Source of the DNA: DAOTXS01 sp034435055 | GTDB lineage: Bacteria > Chloroflexota > Anaerolineae > UBA4142 | Assembly (NCBI GenBank): GCA_034435055.1 | Contig: DAOTXS010000043.1 | Location: 74,234 to 138,233 of the forward strand | Reading direction: 5' to 3' | DNA: 64,000 nt | Shown: piece by piece, positions 8,217-16,914 of the stretch | Numbering within the stretch: the stretch's first letter is position 1 | Layout: every line of letters starts with the position of its first letter | Translations under genes and position numbers: made by a program | The notes under the pieces: generated by a model | The model's input: only the letters and a program-made list of their open reading frames with translations | What the model was told of the DNA's origin: nothing | Database searches by the model: none

Positions 8217-9011
8217 ATGTATATTCTCGTAACCAACGACGACGGCGTTGATGCACCCGGGTTGCTCGCACTCAAACAAGCTTTGCAATCGCTGGGCGAG
8301 GTGAAAGTGGTCGCGCCCGACCACAATTGGAGCGCGTCGGGACACACCAAAACGATGCACAAACCGTTGCGCGTGAATCAGGTTGCGCTGCGCGACGGCT
8401 CGCCGGCGTTCGCCACGGACGGCGCGCCCACCGATTGCGTGGCGTTGGTGATGCTGGGATTCTTGCCGGAAAAACCGGCGCTTGTGGTGAGCGGCATCAA
8501 TCCCGGCGGCAATCTCGCGCACGATCTGACGTACTCTGGCACTGTCGCCGCGGCGATGGAAGGTACCATCAACAACATTCCATCGATCGCAATTTCCATC
8601 GACGCGCATCATCGCCACAACATCGATTTCACGCCCGCCGCTGAAACTGTGCGGCGGATTGCGCGCCGCGTGCTGGAGCAAGGTTTACCGCAAGACACGT
8701 TTCTCAACGTCAACGTGCCGGACATTCCGTTCGAGCAACTCAAAGGCATTCGCATCACCCGGCTCGGCAAACGCATTTATCGCGACGAATTGATCGAACG
8801 GATCGACCCGTACGGCAAACGGTATTACTGGATCGGCGGCGAACCGCCCGCCGGCGCAATCGAAGAAGCCGGGACGGATGTGTGGGCAGTGGCGCAACAC
8901 TTTGTTTCGATTACGCCGGTGCATTTGGATTTAACAAGTCACGCGCTGATCGAACCACTCAAAGCGTGGGAAGACGGCGCGCTCTTTCAAAACCACAAAG
9001 GCGTGGTATAA
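8217..9011 (+). CDS. surE: 5'/3'-nucleotidase SurE
   Basis: This metal-dependent phosphatase acts on nucleoside monophosphates. Its 264 residues are the normal length. The metal site is intact: TNDDG with D8 and D9, S39 in WSASG, and the SGINPGGN loop (N95). It starts one base after the cupredoxin stop, so it is probably co-transcribed. Its TAA stop lies inside the -10 element inferred for the next gene. Confidence 0.95.
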   Translation: MYILVTNDDGVDAPGLLALKQALQSLGEVKVVAPDHNWSASGHTKTMHKPLRVNQVALRDGSPAFATDGAPTDCVALVMLGFLPEKPALVVSGINPGGNLAHDLTYSGTVAAAMEGTINNIPSIAISIDAHHRHNIDFTPAAETVRRIARRVLEQGLPQDTFLNVNVPDIPFEQLKGIRITRLGKRIYRDELIERIDPYGKRYYWIGGEPPAGAIEEAGTDVWAVAQHFVSITPVHLDLTSHALIEPLKAWEDGALFQNHKGVV

Positions 9012-9012
9012 T
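9004..9012 (+). promoter_or_regulatory. Extended -10 for ilvE overlapping the surE stop codon
   Basis: TGGTATAAT spans 9004-9012, and its TAA (9009-9011) is the surE stop codon. A strong ribosome-binding site (AAGGAGG, about 9035-9042) and the ATG at 9051 follow. No convincing -35 is visible. Confidence 0.55.
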
Positions 9013-9050
9013 CGATTGGACACGCCATCACCCAAAGGAGGGTCAACTCG

Positions 9051-10004
9051 ATGGTACAAGCAACGCGAACGTCTCTACCAACCACACCGGTCACCCAGCG
9101 ACCGCAGTGGGCGTTTTTCAAAGGCGAATTCGTGCCCATCGCCGATGCTAAAATCAGCATCATGTCGCAAGTGGTCAATTACGGGATCGGCGCGTTCGGC
9201 GGCATCCGCGCGTATTGGAACGATGATCGCCAACAACTCTACGTTTTTCGCATTCACGATCACGTCCGCCGCTTTCTCAACTCGTGCAAGTTGTTCAACG
9301 CGACGCTACCGTACTCTGCCGATGACCTCAAGCGCGTCATCATCGATCTCTTGCGCCGCGAAGGTTATCACGAAGACGCGTACGTCCGCCCGCTCCTCTA
9401 CAATGCGACGGAAGACATCACGCCGCGTTTGTACGATGTTGAATTTCAGTTTGCGTGTTTCAGCCGGCCGCAAGGCAATTACATCAAACTCCAAGTCCAC
9501 GCGTGCACGTCATCGTGGCGGCGCGTGGACGACAACAGCGTGCCGTCGCGCGGTAAATTGACCGGCAGTTACATCAATTCGGCGTTTGCCAAAAGCGAAG
9601 CGCACTGGAACGGGTACGACGAAGCGATTGTGCTGAATCAAGATGGACACATCGCCGAAGGCAGTGCGATGAATTTGTTCATCGTGCGGCACGGCAAACT
9701 CATCACGCCGCCCATCTTCGACAATATTCTGGAAGGCATCACACGCAACACCGTTCTGCAACTCGCGCACGATCTCGGCATTCCGGTTGATGAACGCTCA
9801 ATTGACCGCACCGAATTGTACATCGCCGACGAAGTGTTCTTTTGCGGCACCGGCGCGCAAGTCGCCATCGTCACCGAAATTGATCATCGTCGGATCGGGA
9901 CGGGGCAAATCGGACCCATCGGACAAAAACTCCAAGAGACGTACTTTGGCGTCGTGCGCGGCAAGAATCCCCAATATGCAGATTGGCTGACGTCGGTGTA
10001 TTAA
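9051..10004 (+). CDS. ilvE: Branched-chain amino acid aminotransferase
   Basis: This fold-type IV PLP aminotransferase (317 residues) performs the last step of valine, leucine and isoleucine synthesis. The PLP lysine is predicted as K169 in SRGKLTGSYINS. The following segment (AKSEA, then GYDEAIVLNQDG and IAEGSAMNLF) is typical of the family, as is the glycine-rich GTGAQV. The start has an excellent AAGGAGG eight bases upstream. Confidence 0.93.
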   Translation: MVQATRTSLPTTPVTQRPQWAFFKGEFVPIADAKISIMSQVVNYGIGAFGGIRAYWNDDRQQLYVFRIHDHVRRFLNSCKLFNATLPYSADDLKRVIIDLLRREGYHEDAYVRPLLYNATEDITPRLYDVEFQFACFSRPQGNYIKLQVHACTSSWRRVDDNSVPSRGKLTGSYINSAFAKSEAHWNGYDEAIVLNQDGHIAEGSAMNLFIVRHGKLITPPIFDNILEGITRNTVLQLAHDLGIPVDERSIDRTELYIADEVFFCGTGAQVAIVTEIDHRRIGTGQIGPIGQKLQETYFGVVRGKNPQYADWLTSVY

Positions 10005-10008
10005 GTCA

Positions 10009-10064
10009 AAAGTATGAAGGATGAAGGCAGAATCGGTTGCTTGGTTTTTCATCCTTCATACTTT
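10009..10064. repeat. Word-like inverted repeat after ilvE
   Basis: AAAGTATGAAGGATGAA (10009-10025) has a perfect 17-base inverted copy at 10048-10064, followed by a further word TTCTTCATCCTTG. It could act as a hairpin after ilvE, but lacks a T-tract and matches the style of the other word-like palindromes. Confidence 0.8.
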
Positions 10065-10081
10065 ATTCTTCATCCTTGTCA

Positions 10082-10510
10082 ATGAACGCTCCACCCAACT
10101 TTCCTCCCGAAGCGCCCGAAACGTTATTCGTCGAAACGGAACCACCCGCGCCATCTGCGTTTGCGCTTGCGCTCGGCGAACTGTGGCGCGATCGGACGTA
10201 TCAGTTCTGGCTCGTGCTGGCGTTGCTTGTCAATCTCGCGTTATTCATTTACCTCGCGGCACGCTTTAACACGTTGCCCGATCTGTTGCCATTGCATTTC
10301 GATTCCTTTGGTCAGCCCGACCGCATCGAATCCAAGACCGGCATCTTTGCTTTGCCCATCATCGGCAGTATTGTTTTCTTTTTGAATGCCGGTTTGGGCG
10401 TGCTCTTTCATCGCCGTGAACGCGCCGCAACGATTCTGTTGACCATCGGCGCGTTGTTTGTGCAGGTCTTGATGTGGTTCGTCGTGATCAACATCGCTGG
10501 ACTCGTTTAA
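10082..10510 (+). CDS. DUF1648-like membrane protein
   Basis: This 142-residue protein has three predicted membrane segments (about 36-57, 83-105 and 113-138). Between the first two lies the segment LPLHFDSFGQPDRIESK, which matches the conserved core of DUF1648 (LPxHxxxxGxxDR). Proteins with this domain are often integral membrane proteins of unknown function. ATG 10082 is chosen because the earlier in-frame ATG lies in the preceding inverted repeat. The next gene starts four bases after its stop. Confidence 0.75.
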   Translation: MNAPPNFPPEAPETLFVETEPPAPSAFALALGELWRDRTYQFWLVLALLVNLALFIYLAARFNTLPDLLPLHFDSFGQPDRIESKTGIFALPIIGSIVFFLNAGLGVLFHRRERAATILLTIGALFVQVLMWFVVINIAGLV

Positions 10511-10514
10511 CGCG

Positions 10515-11360
10515 ATGCTGATCAATTTTCTCATCGGCTTGCTCGGAGCTGGCACGATTGCCGCGCTGGCGTACTGGCGCGGCTCGTTGTCGTTGAGCGG
10601 CGCGCTGGGCACGGTTGTGGTTGGCACACTGATCTTTGCGATTGGCGGACTCACGTGGGCAGTCCTCCTCGTCGCATTCTTCATTACGTCGTCGGCGTTA
10701 TCGCATTACAAAGCGCGCGCCAAAGAACCGCTCGCCGAAAAATTTCAAAAGGGGCATCGCCGCGATCTGGGACAGGTGTTGGCAAACGGCGGTTGCGCCG
10801 CGTTGATTGCGATTGCCTTTTTCATTCTGCCGCACCGTTGGCACTTTATTGGCTTTATCGGCGCGATTGCGACGGTCAACGCCGACACGTGGGCAACGGA
10901 ACTGGGTGTGTTGAGCAAAACGCCGCCGCGTTTGATCACGACCGGGCGCGTCGTCCCGGTGGGAACGAGCGGCGGCGTTACGTTGTTTGGCACCTTCGTT
11001 GCCTTGTGCGGCGCGCTCTTGATCGGCGGGCTTGCCTATTTTTTTGAAATGATTCAATCGGCGATTGTCAATGCCGGCAATTTCGTCTTCGTTTCGGAAG
11101 AAACTATTTTCGTCGGCGCCATCGCCGGACTTGCCGGCTCGCTGTTCGATTCCGTGCTGGGGGCGACGATCCAAGCGACGTACTATTGCGATGTCGATCA
11201 AAAGGAAACCGAGTCGGCGATTCATCGGTGCGGTAACAAAACGCGGCTGATTCGCGGCTGGCGCTGGTTCGATAATGATTGGGTCAATTTCTTTGCAAGT
11301 ATGTTCGGAAGTTTTGTTGCCTTGTTGGTGCATTTGGTTATCGTCGGTCCGTCTTTTTGA
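10515..11360 (+). CDS. DUF92 family membrane protein
   Basis: A polytopic protein of 281 residues, with about six membrane segments, matches the DUF92 family, whose plant member VTE6 acts in phytyl phosphate metabolism. Family-type segments include ATVNADTWATELG and TSGGVTLFGT, and a conserved GLAGSLFDSVLGAT. In bacteria the substrate is unknown; a prenyl-phosphate or polyprenol kinase-like role is possible but unproven. It directly follows the DUF1648 gene. Confidence 0.85.
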   Translation: MLINFLIGLLGAGTIAALAYWRGSLSLSGALGTVVVGTLIFAIGGLTWAVLLVAFFITSSALSHYKARAKEPLAEKFQKGHRRDLGQVLANGGCAALIAIAFFILPHRWHFIGFIGAIATVNADTWATELGVLSKTPPRLITTGRVVPVGTSGGVTLFGTFVALCGALLIGGLAYFFEMIQSAIVNAGNFVFVSEETIFVGAIAGLAGSLFDSVLGATIQATYYCDVDQKETESAIHRCGNKTRLIRGWRWFDNDWVNFFASMFGSFVALLVHLVIVGPSF

Positions 11361-11393
11361 CACCGGTTGCGAGACAAGGTAGAATCGTAAACG

Positions 11394-12089
11394 ATGCTCC
11401 ACATCGTCTCTACGCCAATTGGGAATCCGGACGACATCACGCTCCGCGCGTTGCGCGTGTTGCGCGAAGTGAATGTGGTGATTTGCGAAGAGCGGCGCGA
11501 AGGCGCGCGGCTCTTGAAACATTACCGAATCGAAAACACGCTCGTCGATCTGAACGAGCACAACGAACGCGAACGCGTCCCGGAATTACTCGCGCGCTTG
11601 CAACGCGGCGAAACGCTCGCGCTGATTTCCGATCACGGCACGCCGCTGCTCGCCGATCCCGGCAATCGTTTGGTCGAACGCGCGATTGCCGCGGGGATGC
11701 CGGTCAGCGCAGTTCCCGGCGCATCGAGTTTTCTCGCCGCGCTTGTGGTCAGCGGACTGCCGCTGGAACGATTTCGATTTGTGGGCAGGTTGCCGGCGAA
11801 AACGGAATTGCGGCGCGCCGCGCTCGCACAACTCCGCGACGAGCACGACACGTGGATCGTCTTTGATACGCCGTATCGATTCTCTGCTTTGCTAAACGAT
11901 TTGCGGCAATCGCTCGGCGCGGAACGAAGGATCGTCGTCGCGTGTAATCTCACGATGCCGGCTGAGAACATTGTGCGTGGCTCGGCAGCGCAGGTGTTCA
12001 AGCATTTTCAGCAACATCCGTTCAAGGGTGAGTTTGTCATTGTGGTTGCTGGCAAAAGCTCCGTAGAGTTACAGAGCAAACATTTTTAA
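11394..12089 (+). CDS. rsmI: 16S rRNA (cytidine(1402)-2'-O)-methyltransferase
   Basis: RsmI methylates C1402 of 16S rRNA in the decoding centre using S-adenosylmethionine. The tetrapyrrole-methylase-like fold is shown by VSTPIGNPDDIT at the N-terminus and SDHGTPLLADPG in the middle, followed by VPGASSFLAAL. At 231 residues it is shorter than many RsmI proteins, and the usual C-terminal helical extension is missing after VIVVAG. Confidence 0.93.
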   Translation: MLHIVSTPIGNPDDITLRALRVLREVNVVICEERREGARLLKHYRIENTLVDLNEHNERERVPELLARLQRGETLALISDHGTPLLADPGNRLVERAIAAGMPVSAVPGASSFLAALVVSGLPLERFRFVGRLPAKTELRRAALAQLRDEHDTWIVFDTPYRFSALLNDLRQSLGAERRIVVACNLTMPAENIVRGSAAQVFKHFQQHPFKGEFVIVVAGKSSVELQSKHF

Positions 12090-12122
12090 CTGTTTACTTT
12101 CTACCTGAAACTTGGAGTCACT

Positions 12123-13121
12123 ATGAAAGCCGTCATTCTACTCGCTGGTCTCGGTACGCGCCTCCGCCCGCACACGTGGAGCAAACCCAAACCACTCGTC
12201 CAAGTTGCCGGCAAACCGGTACTGGGTCACATTTTGGATTCGCTCGCCGGGCTAGACATCGCCGAAACAATTTTCATCGTCGGTTATTTGGGCGACCAAA
12301 TTCAGAAATGGGTTACGGAAAATTATCCGCAGATGCGCGCGCGGTACGTCGAACAAACGGAAATGAAAGGGCAGGCGCACGCGATTAACCTCGCGCGCGA
12401 GTACATCGATCAACCGGTGCTGATCATTTTCGGCGACACGATTTGGGAAACCGATTTCACGCGACTCAAACAAGTTCAACACGATGGCTTGATCTACGTC
12501 AAAGAGGTTGAAGACCCGCGACGTTTTGGTGTAGCGACGCTCAAAGCGGGATTTGTTACCCAGTTTGTCGAAAAGCCGACGACGCTGATTTCCAACTTTG
12601 CCGTCGTCGGCGTGTACTATTTCCAAGCGTGGCAAAAATTATTGCAAGCCATCGACCATCTCATTGTGCGCGACATTCAAACCAAAGGCGAATTCTTTCT
12701 TGCCGACGCGATGCAATTGATGATCGATGCCGGCGCAAAACTCGAAGTCGAAACGATTCCGGTGTGGGAAGATTGCGGCACCGTGCCGGCAATTTTGAAA
12801 ACGAATCGCTATTTGCTTGGCAAACGCAGTTATGCGCGCGCCATCGATGGCTCGGTCATTTTGCCGCCGGTCTTTATCAGCGACAAAGCCGAAATCCGCA
12901 ATTCAATTATCGGTCCCAATGTGTCGGTCTCGGATGACGCGGTGATCGAAAATTCGATTCTGCGCGATTGCATCATCAGTGAAGGCGCGCACATCGAGAA
13001 TCGAATTCTGGAAGAGTCGCTCATCGGCAAGGACGCGCGCGTGGTGGGCACATTTCAACGGATGAACGTTGGCGACTCGTCCGAAATCGAATCGGGCGGC
13101 AATGGCAAAAATGGAGAATAA
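12123..13121 (+). CDS. Sugar-1-phosphate nucleotidyltransferase with beta-helix tail
   Basis: This is a 332-residue NDP-sugar pyrophosphorylase. The N-terminal nucleotide-binding signature LLAGLGTRLRPHTWSKPKPL and the FGDTIWE and FVEKP segments mark a glucose-1-phosphate thymidylyltransferase/mannose-1-phosphate guanylyltransferase type domain (about 1-235). The C-terminus (about 240-310) has hexapeptide repeats of a left-handed beta-helix (VSVSDDAVIENSIL). The sugar is not determined by sequence. GGAG precedes the ATG. Confidence 0.9.
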   Translation: MKAVILLAGLGTRLRPHTWSKPKPLVQVAGKPVLGHILDSLAGLDIAETIFIVGYLGDQIQKWVTENYPQMRARYVEQTEMKGQAHAINLAREYIDQPVLIIFGDTIWETDFTRLKQVQHDGLIYVKEVEDPRRFGVATLKAGFVTQFVEKPTTLISNFAVVGVYYFQAWQKLLQAIDHLIVRDIQTKGEFFLADAMQLMIDAGAKLEVETIPVWEDCGTVPAILKTNRYLLGKRSYARAIDGSVILPPVFISDKAEIRNSIIGPNVSVSDDAVIENSILRDCIISEGAHIENRILEESLIGKDARVVGTFQRMNVGDSSEIESGGNGKNGE

Positions 13122-13124
13122 TCG

Positions 13125-14285
13125 ATGAAGCAAACATTATCGCAACGTGTGCAAGCCGTCCCGCCGTCCGGCATTCGACGATTCTTCGATATTGCGGCGA
13201 CGATGAAGGATGTCATTTCGCTCAGCATCGGCGAGCCGGATTTTGTAACGCCGGACGCAATTCGCCGCGCCGGCATTCAGTCGATTGAACGCGGTGAAAC
13301 GAAATACACGTCGAATTCGGGAACCATCGAGTTGAGAATTGCATTGTCCAATCATTTGGCAAAACGCTACGGCGTTTTGTACGACCCCGATCACGAAATT
13401 CTCATCACGGTGGGTGTGTCCGAAGCGTTGCAATGCGCGATGCTTGCGACAATCGATCCCGGCGACGAGGTCATCGTGCCCGAACCATGCTTCGTCGCGT
13501 ACAAACCGTCGATCATTTTTTGCGGTGGCGACGCCGTCGTTGTCGATACGCAAGTCGCAAATGATTTTCAAGTGACCGGTGCAGACATCGAACGCGCGGT
13601 TACGCCGCGCACCAAAGCACTCCTCATCGGCTATCCGAATAATCCGACCGGCGCGGTGATGTCCCGCGAACGATTGCTTGAGGTCGCGCGCGTCGCGGCG
13701 GAAAATAATCTCCTTGTTTTCTCGGACGAGATTTACGACCGACTTGTGTATGGCGTCGAGCATGTTTGTTTTGCGTCGCTCCCGGGAATGCGCGACCGTA
13801 CGATTTTGCTCGGCGGTTTTTCCAAAGATTACGCGATGACCGGCTGGCGCGTGGGGTACGTCTGCGCGAATCCGGAAATTCTCGGTGCGATTCGCAAGAT
13901 TCACCAGTACGTCATCATGTCCGCGCCGACGATGGGACAAGCCGGCGCGCTCGAAGGATTGTTGCACGCGGAAAACGATGTGCAAGAAATGATTCGCTCG
14001 TACGATCAGCGACGCCAAGTAACCGTCTCCGGTTTGCGCGCGATTGGTTTGCCGACGTTCACGCCGCGCGGTGCGTTCTATGCGTTTCCGGATATTCGCG
14101 GCACGGGCTTGGACTCGGAACAGTTCTGCGAAAAATTGTTGATGGAAGAACACGTCGCGGTAATTCCCGGCTCGGCGTTCGGCAAGAGCGGTGAGGGATT
14201 TGTGCGGGTTTGTTACGCCGCGAGTATGACGAATATCGAAGAGGCGTTGACGCGGATTGAAAGATTTGTAAAGCGGCAGAAATGA
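13125..14285 (+). CDS. Class I/II pyridoxal-phosphate aminotransferase
   Basis: A fold-type I aminotransferase of 386 residues, close to the aspartate aminotransferase Ib group. Visible marks are SIGEPDFVTP, NNPTGAVM, SDEIYDRLVY and the PLP lysine in GGFSKDYAMTGWRVGY, plus the late substrate arginine in FVRVCYAAS. The donor and acceptor cannot be assigned. It begins three bases after the nucleotidyltransferase stop and overlaps the next gene by four bases. Confidence 0.9.
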   Translation: MKQTLSQRVQAVPPSGIRRFFDIAATMKDVISLSIGEPDFVTPDAIRRAGIQSIERGETKYTSNSGTIELRIALSNHLAKRYGVLYDPDHEILITVGVSEALQCAMLATIDPGDEVIVPEPCFVAYKPSIIFCGGDAVVVDTQVANDFQVTGADIERAVTPRTKALLIGYPNNPTGAVMSRERLLEVARVAAENNLLVFSDEIYDRLVYGVEHVCFASLPGMRDRTILLGGFSKDYAMTGWRVGYVCANPEILGAIRKIHQYVIMSAPTMGQAGALEGLLHAENDVQEMIRSYDQRRQVTVSGLRAIGLPTFTPRGAFYAFPDIRGTGLDSEQFCEKLLMEEHVAVIPGSAFGKSGEGFVRVCYAASMTNIEEALTRIERFVKRQK

Positions 14286-15097
14286 AATACGGTTTCGTCC
14301 TTCCCTTTGGCGATGCGCGCACGGCGGCGAACCTTGCGCGCGATGCGGAGCAAGCCGGCTGGGATGGTTTTTTCGTGTGGGAGCCGGTCTGGGGCATCGA
14401 TGCGTGGGTGTGTCTCACTGCCGCCGCGATGGTCACGGAAAAAATCCGGCTCGGCACGATGCTCACGCCGGTTTCACGGATGCGCCCATGGAAACTCGCG
14501 AGTGAAACAGCGACGCTCGATAATTTATCCGGCGGGCGCGTGATTCTCGCCGTCGGCTTGGGCGCAATCGATTCTGGCTTTGCGGAATTCGGCGAGGTGA
14601 CGGATCGCAAGACGCGCGCGGAATTACTCGACGAAGGATTGGACATCGTTACCGGTTTGTGGCGCGGTCAGCCGTTTGAATACCGCGGCAAGCATTATCA
14701 CCTCAAGCCGACAAATTTTTTCGTGCCGCCGCCGCCCGTCCAAAAACCGATTCCGATTTGGGTCGTCGGCGCGTGGAAAAGTGAAAAATCGATGGCGCGT
14801 GTTTTGAAGTACGATGGCTTGCTTCCGAATGTGATGAAGAATGGGAAACACGTGCCCGCAACGCCGGACGATATTCGCGCGATGAAACAGTACATCGATG
14901 AACATCGCGCCGCAACGACGCCGTTCGACATCGTTTGGGAAGGAACGACGCCGGGCAAAAATCGCGCCCAAGCCCAATCGATTGTGCGACCGTACGCGGA
15001 CGCCGGTGCAACGTGGTGGAACGAAACCGCGTGGAACGAAAAAGACATCGACCAAGTCCACGCGCGCATCAAACAAGGACCACCGAGCATCGCTTGA
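14282..15097 (+). CDS. LLM class flavin-dependent oxidoreductase
   Basis: This luciferase-like monooxygenase family protein of 271 residues probably uses FMN or F420. Typical segments are AEQAGWDGFFVWE, IRLGTMLTPV, TLDNLSGGRVILAVGLG and YADAGATWWNE. It is somewhat shorter than most members. Its start overlaps the aminotransferase stop (ATGA), and its own stop overlaps the next start, so three genes are translationally chained. The substrate is unknown. Confidence 0.88.
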   Translation: MKYGFVLPFGDARTAANLARDAEQAGWDGFFVWEPVWGIDAWVCLTAAAMVTEKIRLGTMLTPVSRMRPWKLASETATLDNLSGGRVILAVGLGAIDSGFAEFGEVTDRKTRAELLDEGLDIVTGLWRGQPFEYRGKHYHLKPTNFFVPPPPVQKPIPIWVVGAWKSEKSMARVLKYDGLLPNVMKNGKHVPATPDDIRAMKQYIDEHRAATTPFDIVWEGTTPGKNRAQAQSIVRPYADAGATWWNETAWNEKDIDQVHARIKQGPPSIA

Positions 15098-15345
15098 TGG
15101 ATTGTCGAATTGGTTGTGGCGCGTGTTGCATCGCGCTTTCCATTTCCTCGCCGATTCCCGGGATGCCGAACGGCAAACCGGCTGGCGTGCGTTGCATCAA
15201 TCTCACGGACGATAATCGTTGCGGTATTTACGATCAACGTCCCAAAGTGTGCCGGCGGCTCAAACCCTCGCGCGAGATGTGCGGTGAGACGCCCGACGAC
15301 GCAATGCGGTACTTGAGTGAATTGGAACGCATTACGAAACCCTAA
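15097..15345 (+). CDS. YkgJ-family cysteine-cluster protein
   Basis: This 82-residue protein has a conserved set of cysteines (CRIGCGACC near the start, then RCINL, RCGIY and KVCRRL), the pattern of the YkgJ family, thought to bind zinc or an iron-sulfur cluster. The segment YDQRPKVCR is diagnostic. It starts within the stop of the preceding oxidoreductase (TGATG), so a linked redox function is plausible but inferred. A strong terminator follows. Confidence 0.85.
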   Translation: MDCRIGCGACCIALSISSPIPGMPNGKPAGVRCINLTDDNRCGIYDQRPKVCRRLKPSREMCGETPDDAMRYLSELERITKP

Positions 15346-15377
15346 AGAGTAGAATGTTTTTCGTCAAACTAAAAATC

Positions 15378-15406
15378 AAACGGCGGGTGCAAGCCCGCCG
15401 TTTTTT
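15378..15406. terminator. Intrinsic terminator between convergent genes
   Basis: A hairpin with the stem CGGCGGG/CCCGCCG around a six-base loop is flanked by A-rich sequence on the left and six T residues on the right. It can stop transcription from both the plus-strand YkgJ-family gene and the minus-strand glutamate dehydrogenase. Confidence 0.9.
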
Positions 15407-15427
15407 CTTCTGTGGCGAAAAAGAACG

Positions 15428-16744
15428 TTACGCCCAACCGCGCAACTTCATCGCTTCTGCCACGCGATTGATTGCCACGAGATACGCCGCCAAGCGATTG
15501 TTGACGTTGAACTTGCTCGCCATATCGTGCACCGCGTGGAACGCTGCAACCATTTTGTGTTCCAACGAGCGATGCACCGTCTCCAAATCCCAATAGAAAT
15601 TGTACGCGTTTTGCACCATTTCAAAGTACGAAACGGTTACGCCGCCGGCGTTGCACAAGAAATCGGGAATCACGTAGATACCATTCTGGTAAAGAACTTG
15701 GTCTGCTTCCGGTGTTGTGGGCCCGTTGGCGCCTTCGGCAAGAATTTTCGTCTTGATGCGACCGACATTATCTTTGGTGATGACGTTTTGCAATGCCGCC
15801 GGCACAAGCACCTCGCACGGAATCTCGAAAATTTCCGCCGGCTGGATCGGATTGCCCAGCCCCGGGAATCCTTTGGCAAGTCCGTTATTCTGGCGGACGT
15901 ACCCTTGGAGTTCGCGCGGGTTGATGCCGTCGGGATTCGACCACGCACCGGACTCATCTGCCACGCCGATCAATTTACAACCCATCTCCGCCAACAAAAT
16001 CGCGCTGAACGAACCGACGTTACCAAATCCTTGCACAACCATTCGCGCGCCTTTGAGATCGAGATTCAAAACTTTGGCGGCTTCGCGCACGGTGATGCTC
16101 AAGCCGCGCCCGGTCGCATCTTCGCGTCCCGCCGAGCCGCCAAGCGCGAGCGGTTTGCCGGTGATCGCGCCAAATTCGTTGTAGCCGTTCATAAACGCAA
16201 GTTCGTCGATCATCCACGCCATAATTTGCGGATTTGTGTTGACGTCCGGCGCGGGCACATCTTTCACCAAACCGATATTGTGTCCGATCTGGCGAATGTA
16301 CGCGCGCGCGAGTCGTTCCTGTTCGCCTTGCGACATTTGACGCGGATCGCAAATGATGCCGCCTTTACCGCCGCCGAGCGGAATATCGACGAGCGCGCAT
16401 TTCCACGTCATCCACGCCGCCAGCGCGCGCACATCATCGATCGTTTCATCGATATGAAAACGGATGCCGCCTTTCGTCGGACCACGCGCGTCGTTGTATT
16501 GCACTCGAAAGCCGTGAAAAATTTTGACCGAGCCATCGTCCATATCCACCGGGAGCGTTACGTGAATTTCCCGGAGGGGCCAGCGCAATAATTCGTGCAC
16601 CGCCGGATCGAGTTTGAGTACTTTTGCCGCCTGATCGACTTGCCGTTGCACGATGCGAAAGGGATTGTTCTCCGATTCGGAACTGATGCCAATCGCGTGA
16701 TAGTCAACCGATTCGTGCCGGGTGACGGAACCATTTCTGACCAT
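15428..16744 (-). CDS. gdhA: Glutamate dehydrogenase (Glu/Leu/Phe/Val family)
   Basis: This 438-residue enzyme interconverts glutamate and 2-oxoglutarate plus ammonia. The catalytic lysine lies in PLGGGKGG, followed by DVPAPDVNT, and the Rossmann motif is VVQGFGNVGSF. Late hallmarks are PAALQNVI and NAGGVTVSYFE. The start is ATG 16744 with GAGGAG about nine bases upstream; a longer in-frame reading to 16852 crosses the promoter and is rejected. It stands alone, divergent from gatB. Confidence 0.93.
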   Translation of the reverse strand: MVRNGSVTRHESVDYHAIGISSESENNPFRIVQRQVDQAAKVLKLDPAVHELLRWPLREIHVTLPVDMDDGSVKIFHGFRVQYNDARGPTKGGIRFHIDETIDDVRALAAWMTWKCALVDIPLGGGKGGIICDPRQMSQGEQERLARAYIRQIGHNIGLVKDVPAPDVNTNPQIMAWMIDELAFMNGYNEFGAITGKPLALGGSAGREDATGRGLSITVREAAKVLNLDLKGARMVVQGFGNVGSFSAILLAEMGCKLIGVADESGAWSNPDGINPRELQGYVRQNNGLAKGFPGLGNPIQPAEIFEIPCEVLVPAALQNVITKDNVGRIKTKILAEGANGPTTPEADQVLYQNGIYVIPDFLCNAGGVTVSYFEMVQNAYNFYWDLETVHRSLEHKMVAAFHAVHDMASKFNVNNRLAAYLVAINRVAEAMKLRGWA

Positions 16745-16810
16745 ACGTTGTTTCTCCTCTTTGAGTTTTCGCGTGTGCGACAACGAGTGTAATCCCGTCG
16801 GCACATCTTC

Positions 16811-16839
16811 AGTATACCCCGATTTGCGGAAAACATCAA
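16811..16839 (-). promoter_or_regulatory. gdhA promoter
   Basis: TTGATG (16839-16834), a 17-base spacer and TATACT (16816-16811) on the minus strand lie about 67 bases before the chosen ATG. This is close to the sigma-70 consensus. Confidence 0.7.
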
Positions 16840-16886
16840 AAGGCATCTCCATTCGCTCCCATCCAATTTTTATCGTACCGAAATTA

Positions 16887-16895
16887 TGCTATAAT
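16887..16895 (+). promoter_or_regulatory. Extended -10 of gatB
   Basis: TGCTATAAT ends 19 bases before the ATG at 16915, leaving a leader of only about 12 bases that still contains GGAG (16904-16907). The -35 region (TTTTTA) is weak. Confidence 0.6.
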
Positions 16896-16914
16896 CCCGC
16901 GCAGGAGTTTGTTG

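Noticed and set aside
13137..14153. 338-residue minus-strand reading frame
   Set aside because: It lies fully inside the aminotransferase gene on the other strand; no family signature.
15527..16591. 354-residue plus-strand reading frame
   Set aside because: It is antisense to glutamate dehydrogenase, which has all expected motifs.
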